DNA from: Candidatus Fermentibacterota bacterium
Lineage (GTDB): Bacteria > JAFGKV01
DNA: 19,629 bases
Direction: 5' to 3'
Assembly (NCBI GenBank): GCA_030620115.1
Contig: JAUXFG010000068.1
Location: forward strand, 1-19,629
Each line of letters begins with the position of its first letter. Position 1 is the first letter of the stretch. Below the pieces are notes generated by a model. The model was not told the DNA's origin. It searched no databases and saw only the letters and a list, made by a program, of their open reading frames with translations. Below, in pieces: positions 1-7,797 of the stretch. A program made the position numbers and the translations under genes.

Positions 1-212
1 CGGGCAGTTGACGGAACGAGGAGCGAGGTGAAATTCTTCGCTCCCATGAGTCGCTCAGAATGACAGTGGTAGTGAACAGAAGGATATGCCGGTACATGTC
101 ATTCTGAGGAAGCAAAGCGACCGAAGAATCTGGGTGGGGAGAGGAGAAGGAAGCGTTCAGCGTTCAGATGATGGAGCAAAGAGCAAGGAGAGATTTTCCG
201 CTCCCGCAAGTG
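1..212. repeat. Degenerate dispersed composite repeat (family A), left copy
   Basis: No gene is supported here; the stretch is repeat-derived. One arm lies at 33-65 and an inverted partner at 97-140. Each arm is bounded by ATTCT/AGAAT, and the arms are separated by about 31 bases, so they could fold into a long imperfect hairpin. A linker with a doubled GCGTTCA follows near 153-168, and a decayed second arm starts near 193, giving a period of about 160. The repeat runs to within a few bases of the mltF stop codon. The same composite occurs in reverse orientation at 19397-19629 and as a tandem pair at 16017-16273. ORFs across it are repeat translations, not genes. Confidence 0.85.
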
Positions 213-1622
213 CTAGCCCGGATCCTCCCCGCCCACCAAGGTTGTGTAGGCGTGCCATCGACGTACGATGTCGTTGGCATAGCTTACGGCTTCATCTCCC
301 CTGGCGTAGCCGTGCCGCGCCTTTCTGTAGTACTCGGGGCGGGAGAGCAGGAGCAAGGTTTGTTCAACATTGCCTTCCCAGATGCTCGGATCCAATTCCG
401 ATTCCGTGGCCAGACTCTGCGCATCCAAGACATGTCCGAGCCCGGCACAGTATGAGGCCAGCGCCAAAGGAATTCGATTCTCCTCAGTCGTGGATTCGAA
501 TTGATCACACATCCTTCTCAGGTAACGTACACCGCCCTCGATATTCTGCGCAGGATCCCATGGGTCCACCACGTCAAGTTCCCGGGCAGTGATGGGGAGG
601 AGTTGCGCGAGGCCGATGGCCCCGGCCCAGCTTTCCCGGTCTGGGTCGAAGCGCGATTCCTGATAGATCAGGGCAGCCAGAAGAAGCCAGTCAAAGTCGT
701 GCCGCTCCGCACTACCCTTAATGTAGCGATCGTAGCGACTGATGACGCCCTTTTCTTTGGTGACTTCCAGCGAATTCCGGTGGCGCACGATGTTCTTGGG
801 AACGAGGTAGTACTTCTTGACAAGATAGTTGAAGAACGTGGTCTTCTTCATGCTGGTGAGGTATTCATTCGCTGCCCGCAGCAGAGAGAGGCAGTCGGGT
901 CGAACGCCCCACGCGATGGGGCGAGGCTCGGTGAGGGCGGGGCCCAGGACGATGTCGTTGGAATAGGTTCGTTCGAACCACCCGATGTTTTGGTCCGCCA
1001 CGGTGAGATCTATCTCCCCGGCCCTCAGCATGGCTACGATGTCGCTGGTCTCCATGTGCGGGGGCATGATTTCGACAGAGAATTCCATCCGCTTCTTGAG
1101 CTTCAGGCGCAGCAGCGTGGCTTCGTAGCTCGAACCTTCACGGACGTGCATAGTCCGTCCTGCCAAATCGTCGATGCTTCCGGGAATCGGCTCCCCCCTC
1201 CGGCCCACCAATACTTCGGGTATCCTCTGGTAGGGAACGGTGAATGCGATTTCAGCGGCACGGCCGGGTGTGACGGTCATGGCCGAAGCGATCAGATCTC
1301 CCTTGCCCTCCAAGAGCCACGGGATGAGATCGGTCCATTCAGGAGGCACCACGGCACGTACGTTCACACCCAATCTCGTGGCAAACTCCTCGGCAAGCTC
1401 ATACTCGAATCCTAGCTCTCTCCCCCTGAATAGGAAGTATGTCTGGGGGTTGTTCCTGGTCAGGATCCTCAGTTCTCCGCTGGCCTTGATTTCCGCCAGA
1501 TCCCGAGGTGGAGCAGGGAGCGAGACCACCGTGATTTCGGGAGCCTTGGGAACGCAAGAAAGAAGGACACAGGATCCGACCAGGAGCATACGCCGAAGCC
1601 GACCGGAGGGAAATGTTCTCAT
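213..1622 (-). CDS. mltF: MltF-like membrane-bound lytic murein transglycosylase (lipoprotein)
   Basis: Predicted 469-aa periplasmic enzyme that cleaves peptidoglycan glycan strands with formation of 1,6-anhydroMurNAc. The chosen ATG (1620-1622) has GGAG five bases upstream and gives a lipoprotein signal with lipobox LLSC (Cys23); the longer open frame to 1826 would run into the upstream pseudouridine synthase gene. Residues about 45-270 form a bacterial extracellular solute-binding family 3 domain, starting at GELRILTRNNP. Residues about 305-440 form an SLT domain with the catalytic Glu in YQESRFDP and the downstream GAIGLAQLLP and GGVRYLRRM motifs. This SBP-plus-SLT order is the MltF architecture, and the length is near the family norm. 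The gene starts 10 bp after the pseudouridine synthase stop, so the two are probably co-transcribed. The 3' end abuts the family A repeat. Confidence 0.93.
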   Translation of the reverse strand: MRTFPSGRLRRMLLVGSCVLLSCVPKAPEITVVSLPAPPRDLAEIKASGELRILTRNNPQTYFLFRGRELGFEYELAEEFATRLGVNVRAVVPPEWTDLIPWLLEGKGDLIASAMTVTPGRAAEIAFTVPYQRIPEVLVGRRGEPIPGSIDDLAGRTMHVREGSSYEATLLRLKLKKRMEFSVEIMPPHMETSDIVAMLRAGEIDLTVADQNIGWFERTYSNDIVLGPALTEPRPIAWGVRPDCLSLLRAANEYLTSMKKTTFFNYLVKKYYLVPKNIVRHRNSLEVTKEKGVISRYDRYIKGSAERHDFDWLLLAALIYQESRFDPDRESWAGAIGLAQLLPITARELDVVDPWDPAQNIEGGVRYLRRMCDQFESTTEENRIPLALASYCAGLGHVLDAQSLATESELDPSIWEGNVEQTLLLLSRPEYYRKARHGYARGDEAVSYANDIVRRWHAYTTLVGGEDPG

Positions 1623-1632
1623 GCGCGCTCCG

Positions 1633-2448
1633 TCATCCTTGACTGTCCCTGCCTGTCGAGGAATGCCTCCCCGTGCGGCGGTCTCTCGTACGGCTACGGC
1701 GGCGGGGATGATCCCACTTCTCCGGGAGAGGGGGCCAGACCCAGTCAGGGGGGTTGGGAGCGTTGAGCACCATCTCGATCTGTCGTGTAGGATGGGTGAA
1801 CCGCAGCTCCAGTGCAAGCAGACCAATTCCGCCCCTCACCCGATGGCGAGCGCCATACTTCGTGTCTCCCAATATCGGCCATCCCGCATGGGATAGCTGC
1901 ACTCTGATCTGATGTGTTCGGCCGGTCTCAGGTCGTATCTCCAACAGGCTCATGTCTCCCCGGCTTTCGAGAGTCTTGTACGCAAGTAGTGCCTGCTTTC
2001 CCCGGAGATCTCCGGGAGGGACGGGCCGGCTTTTGCGATTCGGTGGCCTTCTGAGCAAGTGCTGCAGGGTGCCCGCCGGTGGATGCGGAATGCCCTCCAC
2101 CACGGCAAGATATGTCTTGGTGATCAATCCATCGCGGAATTGGGCAGAGAGACGTGCGGCAGCCTTGGAGGTTTTGGCCAAGAGCAAGACTCCGCCCACC
2201 GGGCGGTCGAGCCGATGAACCAGACCAAGGAAAATCTCACCCTGCTTATGGTACTTCTTGCGCAGCCACGCGCGTGCCACATCGAGAAGTGTGTTATGGC
2301 CATGCCCCGGGCCCTGGGTGAGCAAACCGGCGGGCTTGTAGATCCCCAGGAGGTGGTTGTCCTCGTAGAGTACAAGGAGCTCCTTCGCCGCTCTGAATGC
2401 CGGCATGGTTGACATCCGGTGACCATCCCACCATACAATGCCAGTCAT
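1633..2448 (-). CDS. RluA-family RNA pseudouridine synthase
   Basis: Predicted 271-aa enzyme converting uridine to pseudouridine in rRNA or tRNA. The catalytic motif HRLDRPVGG holds the nucleophilic Asp (Asp81 from this start), and the conserved RPETGRTHQIRVQ and GDTKYG motifs follow. There is no N-terminal S4 RNA-binding domain, so it resembles the short RluA/TruC-type members rather than RluC/RluD; substrate position cannot be assigned. The C-terminus (last 30 or so residues) is an Arg-rich tail. The start at 2446-2448 is chosen because GGGAGG lies eight bases upstream (2457-2462); later in-frame ATGs at 2415 and 2406 lack a ribosome-binding site. The start codon overlaps the divergent rsmG start codon. 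mltF follows 10 bp after the stop. Confidence 0.92.
   Translation of the reverse strand: MTGIVWWDGHRMSTMPAFRAAKELLVLYEDNHLLGIYKPAGLLTQGPGHGHNTLLDVARAWLRKKYHKQGEIFLGLVHRLDRPVGGVLLLAKTSKAAARLSAQFRDGLITKTYLAVVEGIPHPPAGTLQHLLRRPPNRKSRPVPPGDLRGKQALLAYKTLESRGDMSLLEIRPETGRTHQIRVQLSHAGWPILGDTKYGARHRVRGGIGLLALELRFTHPTRQIEMVLNAPNPPDWVWPPLPEKWDHPRRRSRTRDRRTGRHSSTGRDSQG
2409..2439 (+). promoter_or_regulatory. Candidate sigma70-type promoter for rsmG
   Basis: A perfect -35 hexamer TTGACA (2409-2414) and a 5/6 -10 hexamer TACAAT (2434-2439), separated by 19 bp, which is longer than the optimal 17. Transcription would begin near 2446, at or one base before the ATG at 2447, giving a leaderless mRNA. This fits the absence of any Shine-Dalgarno sequence upstream of rsmG. 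The promoter lies wholly inside the N-terminal codons of the opposing pseudouridine synthase gene. Confidence 0.5.
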
Positions 2449-3097
2449 GAAACGATCCTCCCAACCAAGCAAGAAAAAGCTCGGGCATATCTTGGAAAAG
2501 GCCGGTCTCCGGCTACGAGAAGATCAGCTTGATCGTCTCTGGAGATACCACCTTCTCCTGGATGAGCGCAACCCTGAACTTGACCTTACCAGGATCAAGG
2601 GTCTGCGAAACGTGGCAATCAAGCATTTCCTGGACTGTGCCATTGTGCCGGGCCTCGTGGCGCTTCCCAGCCCGCTGCTCGATATCGGCACCGGTCCTGG
2701 TTTCCCCGGGATTGTCTTGAAGGTGGTACAACCGGATCTCAAGATCATCCTGGCTGAACCACGGCACAAGCGAGTGTCTTTTCTGCGGGAAGTAGTACGT
2801 GAGCTGAATCTTGAGGGGATCGAGATCTTTCCCCACAAGGTGGTTGGCGATCACCCGCAGCCCGTGGCGGGGGTGATTACCAGGGCATTGGAGACGATTG
2901 CAGCGACATTGGAACGCGTGCAAGGCGTGCTGGATTCTGGTGGCTTCGTCTACTTCATGAAAGGTCCGTCGGTAGATCCGGAGCTCCTCGTGGCTCGCCG
3001 GAAGCTCAGGCATGTGTACGAGCTTGTGGACGATATGGACTATGTGCTTCCCGGTACAACCTATAAGCGAAGATTGGTGGTCTACCGGAGGGTATGA
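2447..3097 (+). CDS. rsmG: 16S rRNA (guanine-527 N7)-methyltransferase RsmG
   Basis: Predicted 216-aa cytoplasmic SAM-dependent methyltransferase acting on G527 of 16S rRNA. The SAM-binding glycine loop LLDIGTGPGFPGI (residues about 77-89) and the N-terminal helical region with RNPELDLTRI are typical of the family, and the length is normal. An alternative ATG lies at 2438, but it falls inside the candidate -10 box. ATG 2447 coincides with the predicted transcription start, suggesting a leaderless message. The SpoU-family gene follows 10 bp downstream, so the two rRNA/tRNA-modifying enzymes and the glycosyltransferase behind them likely form one transcript. The gene is often near gidA/mnmG or parA in other bacteria; neither is present here. 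Confidence 0.93.
   Translation: MKRSSQPSKKKLGHILEKAGLRLREDQLDRLWRYHLLLDERNPELDLTRIKGLRNVAIKHFLDCAIVPGLVALPSPLLDIGTGPGFPGIVLKVVQPDLKIILAEPRHKRVSFLREVVRELNLEGIEIFPHKVVGDHPQPVAGVITRALETIAATLERVQGVLDSGGFVYFMKGPSVDPELLVARRKLRHVYELVDDMDYVLPGTTYKRRLVVYRRV
2457..2462 (-). promoter_or_regulatory. Ribosome-binding site fixing the pseudouridine synthase start
   Basis: GGGAGG on the minus strand, eight bases before the ATG at 2448. It is the only good Shine-Dalgarno sequence near the candidate starts and lies inside the first codons of the divergent rsmG gene. Confidence 0.7.
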
Positions 3098-3107
3098 GCG
3101 GTGCTGA

Positions 3108-3872
3108 GTGATTACCAGTAGGGCGAACCCAACCTTCAAGCAGTTACGGGCGCTCCTTCACTCGAAGGGGATCAGGCGAGCCGGCCGTGCGTTGATCCCC
3201 GGTGACAAAGTTATCAGAGAGTTCCTGGCTTGCGAGCCGGCGCGGTGCAGATTTCTGGTCTGTGAGGCATTGCCTGTGGAGGATCTCCCCGGGTCGGAAG
3301 GAGTGTGCTCCATTCTGCTGTCAAAACGGCTGTTCCGGGAGCTGGATCGATGGGGTTGTGGTTCTCCACTTCTTGTGGTAGACGTGGCCCCCATCCTGCG
3401 CTGGGATCAGGCGAGCTGGCCCCATGGATGTACCGTGCTTCTGCCCCTTCAGGATCCACGGAACATGGGCGCTGCGCTGAGGAACGTTGCCGCGTTCGGC
3501 GCCAAGAGGGTCATCTTGACTCAAGAGGCTGCTCACCCCTTTCACCCGGATGCAATCCGGGCATCCGCCGGTGTGCTGCGCAGCCTGGAGCTGTTCACCA
3601 CCGGTCCCCTGGGCGAAGGGGGTTCCCTGCCGCGTCCATTGCTCGTGTTAGACAAGGGAGGCATGCCGGTGGAGCGCGTGCAGTGGCCGCCTGCCTTTGG
3701 TCTTTTGGTGGGCATAGAAGGGCCCGGTGTACCGCAAGAGCTGCCGGCAGCCCAGCGGATCGCCATCCCCATGGAGAGGGGAGTCGAATCCTTGAATGCG
3801 GCCACGGCGCTTGCGGTGGCTCTTCATATGTGGAGTAAGAGCCGGCGGATCGAGACTGGAGGAGATCCATGA
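3108..3872 (+). CDS. TrmH/SpoU-family RNA methyltransferase
   Basis: Predicted 254-aa SPOUT methyltransferase that would 2'-O-methylate a ribose in rRNA or tRNA. All three family motifs are visible: LQDPRNMGAALRN (residues about 114-126), LLVGIEGPGVP (about 199-209) and IPMERGVESLNAATALAVAL (about 220-239), which build the trefoil-knot SAM site. The N-terminal part (1-100) matches the SpoU substrate-binding domain, beginning with the usual TSRANPTFKQL. The start is GTG at 3108, because the nearby GTG at 3101 hits a stop and the protein start aligns with the family. A GGAGGG at 3087-3092 lies rather far upstream. The stop overlaps the next start as ATGA. The exact nucleotide target cannot be told from sequence. 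Confidence 0.92.
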   Translation: MITSRANPTFKQLRALLHSKGIRRAGRALIPGDKVIREFLACEPARCRFLVCEALPVEDLPGSEGVCSILLSKRLFRELDRWGCGSPLLVVDVAPILRWDQASWPHGCTVLLPLQDPRNMGAALRNVAAFGAKRVILTQEAAHPFHPDAIRASAGVLRSLELFTTGPLGEGGSLPRPLLVLDKGGMPVERVQWPPAFGLLVGIEGPGVPQELPAAQRIAIPMERGVESLNAATALAVALHMWSKSRRIETGGDP

Positions 3873-5455
3873 GACCATGGTGGCTTCTGGCCCTCGCATT
3901 CTGCCTCATTCCCAGAGCTCTGGATCTTGTGTGTGATCCCCCCCCCACTCTCGGTGAGAGTGGCGGCTACTATGCTGACGAGGGCTTCTGGACGCATAAT
4001 GCCCGCAATAAGGTGCTCTTTGGCACGTGGGTGACCGACGAGTGGAACAACATGTATGCAAGCCCACTCACCCACGGGCCCACGTTTGTCTCGTTCCGGT
4101 TATTTGGAGTGGGACTTCGGCAAGCGCGAATTATCCCGGTGGCCCTGAGCCTTATCGCGGTGCTTCTGATCATCTGGGGGCTCCCAGGGCATGCGGCACC
4201 CCTGGGTGCACTGCTTTTCTCAAGCAATGTGCTGCTGATTCACTTCGGCCGGCTTTCGCTCCTGGAGGCGCCCTTGATTCTGCTTCTTCTGGCATCGTGG
4301 GCGCTGCTTGCACAGGAAAAGCTCACATGGAGGGAGCTGTTTCTCTCAGGCATTGCCATGGGGCTTGCCGTGGGCACAAAGCTCTCAGTGGCCTACTTCA
4401 TTCCTGCGGCATTCCTTACCGTCATCCTGAGACCGGGAGCCATGGGGAGAGGCAAAGGGCTTCTGTTTTTGGCTTCCGGCTTCGTGCTCGCCGCAGCGCT
4501 CTGGATTGTGATGGTGGGTTCGCATCTTGGCTCCTTCCTGCAGTATGTGACCTACTATAGCTCGCAACAGGCGCCTTGGGCGACGCGACTCCTCCACAAT
4601 ATCAGGCATCCGGTGCTTTTCTCTCGCTTGAAGATCACGCCTCTTGTGCTCACCGGGGGATTCATCGTGGCCGCGGGAATGGTGCGTGAAACGTGGAAGT
4701 CGACAGTACCCCGATCGATACTGCTGGCCACTCTCTGGTTCGTATTCGGTGCGCTCTATCTCAATACGCTCACGTACGCTCCCCTGCGATACCATCTCCC
4801 GCTGCTCCCGGCCCTGGTGATCCTGGCTTCCTGGTTCGGTGTTGAGGCCTGGCAGGGAAATCGGCGCCTGCGCTTGAGTCTGCCGGGGGCTCTTTTTATT
4901 TTGCTGTTTCTCGGGCCAACGGTCTGGCAGTTCGTTTGTGATCTCCGTCCCGGGCTCTCTTGGTGGAGCACATGGCGCAAGCTTTTTCTGGCGATTCTGG
5001 CGATAGGTGGGCTGTATGTGATCTGGGAGGCTTCGGCAAGGATCTTTCGTTGTCGCCGACTGAGAAGGATATTCCTGGGAACAGCTCTTATCGCCTGCCT
5101 TGGCCTGCACGCGTACCAGTATCTCCACTGGTTCGGCGGGAGAACACATGAGATTTATTCCACCAGCAAAGCCTTGGGTGAGCGGTTCCACACCGTCACG
5201 TTCACGGGGCAGTGGGCCCCGGTGCTCTGTCTCGAGAACAGGCACCGTGCCGTGCCGGTCTGGCCGGGCTTCATCAATGGCGAGGAACCATTTGAGCGCT
5301 ATGCCATCACCCACGGCCTCATCTGGGGGCGACATTGGAAACGTTTCAACGAGTGGTTCCCCGAAGAGTTCGGAAATGCTGCGGTTCTGGATACGCTGTG
5401 GATCAAGGAAAGCCCGGTAGTGCTGTGCCAGTTCGGGGCATCCTGGGGTGGATGA
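3869..5455 (+). CDS. GT-C family integral membrane glycosyltransferase (PMT_2/ArnT-like)
   Basis: Predicted 528-aa polytopic inner-membrane protein. The acidic pair Asp37-Glu38 in YYADEGFW lies in the first extracytoplasmic loop, where GT-C enzymes carry catalytic and metal-binding acids. At least eight to ten hydrophobic segments follow (for example near residues 88-105, 110-160 and 165-215). Such proteins move sugars or mannose-like units from polyprenyl phosphate carriers to lipids or proteins on the periplasmic side; donor and acceptor are unknown. It overlaps the preceding gene by four bases (ATGA), suggesting translational coupling. A nine-C run at 3938-3946 encodes Pro24-Pro26 near the start. 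The last 12 bases overlap the 3' end of the convergent tRNA-His gene. The exact subfamily is uncertain. Confidence 0.82.
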   Translation: MRPWWLLALAFCLIPRALDLVCDPPPTLGESGGYYADEGFWTHNARNKVLFGTWVTDEWNNMYASPLTHGPTFVSFRLFGVGLRQARIIPVALSLIAVLLIIWGLPGHAAPLGALLFSSNVLLIHFGRLSLLEAPLILLLLASWALLAQEKLTWRELFLSGIAMGLAVGTKLSVAYFIPAAFLTVILRPGAMGRGKGLLFLASGFVLAAALWIVMVGSHLGSFLQYVTYYSSQQAPWATRLLHNIRHPVLFSRLKITPLVLTGGFIVAAGMVRETWKSTVPRSILLATLWFVFGALYLNTLTYAPLRYHLPLLPALVILASWFGVEAWQGNRRLRLSLPGALFILLFLGPTVWQFVCDLRPGLSWWSTWRKLFLAILAIGGLYVIWEASARIFRCRRLRRIFLGTALIACLGLHAYQYLHWFGGRTHEIYSTSKALGERFHTVTFTGQWAPVLCLENRHRAVPVWPGFINGEEPFERYAITHGLIWGRHWKRFNEWFPEEFGNAAVLDTLWIKESPVVLCQFGASWGG

Positions 5456-5520
5456 TGGGAATCGAACCCACGACGACTGGATCCACAGTCCAGCGCTCTA
5501 CCAACTGAGCTACACCCACC
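5444..5520 (-). tRNA. trnH: tRNA-His (anticodon GTG)
   Basis: On the minus strand the sequence folds as a complete tRNA. The acceptor stem GTGGGTG pairs with CATCCAC (one G-U). The D arm is GCTC/GAGC, the anticodon stem CTGGA/TCCAG has loop CTGTGGA, and the T arm GTGGG/CCCAT has loop TTCGATT. The anticodon GTG reads His codons. The His identity element is present: an extra G at position -1 (5520) facing C73 (5447). The 3' CCA is encoded (5444-5446). The gene lies 18 bp after the folD stop on the same strand, so it is probably processed from a glyA-folD transcript unless a promoter lies within folD. Its 3' end overlaps the last codons of the convergent glycosyltransferase gene. Confidence 0.97.
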
Positions 5521-5538
5521 GTTCGAATCAGAAATCGT

Positions 5539-6402
5539 CTATGCCACTGTTCTTTCGGCAGCCTCCACAAGGTTGCTCATGAGCATAGCCACTGTCAAGG
5601 GGCCGACTCCTCCCGGAACGGGGGAGACTGCCGCCGCCTTGTGCTTCACCTCTTCGAAGGCCACGTCGCCCACCAGGCGACCTTCTCGCCGGTTGATGCC
5701 CACATCCACCACCACGGCTCCCTCTTTGACCATATCCGCCCGGACGAACTCTGCTCTGCCCACTGCGGCAACGAGGATGTCGGCTCGACGGCAGACGGCA
5801 GGCAGGTCCGCTGTCCGCGAATGGGCAATGGTCACGGTGGCATTGGCGTGCATGAGCAAGAGCGCCATGGGTATGCCGACTATGTTGCTCCGGCCGAGCA
5901 CCACCGCCTCTTTCCCTTGGATATTTATGTTGTAGAACCGAAGCATCTCCATGATACCGCGGGGGGTGCATGGCGCGAACAATGGCTCCATGCCCTTCAT
6001 GGCAAGGGCGCCCATATTGGCCTTGTGGAATCCGTCCACATCCTTGGTGAGGGAGATGTTTTCCAGAATAGCGGGCTCATCGTATCCATGAGGAAGCGGC
6101 AGCTGGACAAGAATGCCGTGAATCCCGGAATCGGCATTCCAGGTATCGATCCGTGAGATAATTTCTTCCTGTGATGTTCCCTCAGCGAGGTTCACCTGGT
6201 CCGAATCTATCCCCAGCCTCGCCGCTGATTTTCCTTTTCCACGCACGTAGGCAAGCGATGCCGGATCATCCCCCACTACCATGGTCGCAAGTTTGGGCGT
6301 GATTCCCTCTCGCGCGAGCTCGGTCACCCGTGACTTCAGGTCGTCATAGATTTTGGCTCGAACGGGTTTTCCTTCCATCAGCACGAATGCATGACGGTCC
6401 AT
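5539..6402 (-). CDS. folD: Bifunctional methylenetetrahydrofolate dehydrogenase / methenyltetrahydrofolate cyclohydrolase FolD
   Basis: Predicted 287-aa cytoplasmic enzyme that oxidises 5,10-methylene-THF with NAD(P)+ and hydrolyses methenyl-THF to 10-formyl-THF. The catalytic Tyr52 and Lys56 sit in YVRGKGKSA; the substrate motifs ILVQLPLP and DVDGFH, the GRSNIVGIP nucleotide-binding segment and the C-terminal PVPGGVGPLT signature are all present. Length is typical. The start at 6402 has GGAG about ten bases upstream; an internal ATG at residue 9 is a possible alternative. It begins six bases after the glyA stop, so the two genes supply and process one-carbon units from a single transcript. 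tRNA-His follows 18 bp downstream. Confidence 0.97.
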   Translation of the reverse strand: MDRHAFVLMEGKPVRAKIYDDLKSRVTELAREGITPKLATMVVGDDPASLAYVRGKGKSAARLGIDSDQVNLAEGTSQEEIISRIDTWNADSGIHGILVQLPLPHGYDEPAILENISLTKDVDGFHKANMGALAMKGMEPLFAPCTPRGIMEMLRFYNINIQGKEAVVLGRSNIVGIPMALLLMHANATVTIAHSRTADLPAVCRRADILVAAVGRAEFVRADMVKEGAVVVDVGINRREGRLVGDVAFEEVKHKAAAVSPVPGGVGPLTVAMLMSNLVEAAERTVA

Positions 6403-6408
6403 GATCCG

Positions 6409-7662
6409 CTACTCCGTGGGAATGAGTCCGGCGTAGAGGGGAAAGGCGTCGCACAGTTCTTTGACTTTTCCACGGACCGCGTGGGCCTCTGACTCATTGT
6501 CGATGTTGGTCAGCACCTGGTCGATGAGCTGCGCGATGAGCTTCATCTCGGGCTCCTTCATCCCCCGGGTAGTGAGGGCCGGCGTGCCGATGCGGAGACC
6601 GCTGGCAATGAAGGGCTTCTCGGGATCGAAGGGTATGGTGTTCTTGTTGGCCGTAATTCCCGCCTGATCAAGCGCCTCCTCCGCTACCTTGCCGGTAAGT
6701 TTCTTCGGGATGAGGCTCATCAGGAAGAGGTGTGTATCGGTTCCACCGGATACGATGTGATAGCCAAGTTCCGCCAATGCCTGAGCCATGGCGGATGCGT
6801 TCTTCCTCACCTGTTTCTGGTAGGCCTTGAACTCATCGCTCATGGCTTCCTTGAGGCAGACCGCCTTGGCGGCAATGACATGCATCAGAGGCCCACCCTG
6901 CGTGCCGGGGAAGTTCTGACTGTTGATCTTCTTGCGGTAATCCTTCTTCATGAGGATGAGGCCGCCGCGTGGCCCCCGCAGTGTCTTGTGCGTGGTGCTG
7001 GTGACAATGTCCGCATACGGGACAGGGCTTGGATGCTCCCCGGCTGCGATGAGGCCCGCGATGTGTGCCATGTCCACGATGAGATATGCCCCGACTTCGT
7101 CGGCGATTCTCCGAAATGCCTCGAAATCGAGTGTTCGTGGATACGCGCTGGCACCGGCAACAATGAGCTTGGGCCTGGCTTCCTTGGCCACCTTCATCAG
7201 CTCATCATAGTCCAGCTGTTCCGTCTCCCTGCTCACCCCGTACTGCACTGCGTGGAAGAAACGGCCTGAGAAGTTCACCGGATGCCCATGGCTCAGATGG
7301 CCTCCGTGGGAGAGGTTCATGCCGAGCAGCGTGTCGCCTACATCTCCCACCGCGAAATAGGCCGTCATATTTGCCTGGGTACCTGAATGGGGCTGGACAT
7401 TGGCTGATTCGGAACCGAAGAGTGCGATAGCGCGTCTCCTGGCCAGCCGTTCGGCCTCATCCACATTCACGCATCCGCCATAGTATCGCCGGCCGGGATA
7501 TCCTTCCGCATACTTGTTGGTCATTACCGATCCCATGGCCTCCATGACGGCGCGCGAGGTGAAGTTCTCACTGGCGATGAGCTCCAGCGTGGTCGCCTGT
7601 CTGACGACTTCGGCGCGAATCGCCTCATAGATCTCGGGATCAACGGCTTTCAAGTTCTTCAT
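6409..7662 (-). CDS. glyA: Serine hydroxymethyltransferase GlyA
   Basis: Predicted 417-aa PLP enzyme converting serine and THF to glycine and 5,10-methylene-THF in the cytoplasm. The Schiff-base lysine is Lys226 in [45 protein letters not shown] and VDMAHIAGL are hallmark SHMT motifs, and the length is standard. The ATG at 7660-7662 is preceded by GGGGAG with an eight-base spacer. folD follows directly, so the pair forms a one-carbon operon. The 135-bp gap to the upstream kinase gene shows no THF-riboswitch-like fold or convincing promoter by eye, so glyA may have a weak promoter there or be partly read through from the kinase. Confidence 0.99.
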   Translation of the reverse strand: MKNLKAVDPEIYEAIRAEVVRQATTLELIASENFTSRAVMEAMGSVMTNKYAEGYPGRRYYGGCVNVDEAERLARRRAIALFGSESANVQPHSGTQANMTAYFAVGDVGDTLLGMNLSHGGHLSHGHPVNFSGRFFHAVQYGVSRETEQLDYDELMKVAKEARPKLIVAGASAYPRTLDFEAFRRIADEVGAYLIVDMAHIAGLIAAGEHPSPVPYADIVTSTTHKTLRGPRGGLILMKKDYRKKINSQNFPGTQGGPLMHVIAAKAVCLKEAMSDEFKAYQKQVRKNASAMAQALAELGYHIVSGGTDTHLFLMSLIPKKLTGKVAEEALDQAGITANKNTIPFDPEKPFIASGLRIGTPALTTRGMKEPEMKLIAQLIDQVLTNIDNESEAHAVRGKVKELCDAFPLYAGLIPTE

Positions 7663-7797
7663 CGTGCCAACTCCCCTTTTCTGATGGCCTCCAAGCTACA
7701 TCGTGAGTGTGTTTGTACTTCCCACATTGGTCTAACCCGGACAACATAACTCCATGGGCTCGCGAGTCGAGTCTATGAGTTATCGCTTCTTGCTCGA

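Noticed and set aside
501-1415. 304-aa open frame on the plus strand
   Set aside because: It lies antisense to mltF, whose protein has clear family motifs; the frame has no recognisable domain.
1623-1826. N-terminal extension of MltF to 1826
   Set aside because: It would overlap the pseudouridine synthase gene and hide the lipoprotein signal that begins at 1622.
4385-5335. 316-aa open frame on the minus strand
   Set aside because: Antisense to the glycosyltransferase gene; its composition (many Arg, Gln, Pro, Glu) is that of a shadow frame.
7663-7797. Tetrahydrofolate or glycine riboswitch upstream of glyA
   Set aside because: No matching conserved stems or expression-platform terminator could be recognised in the 135 bp.
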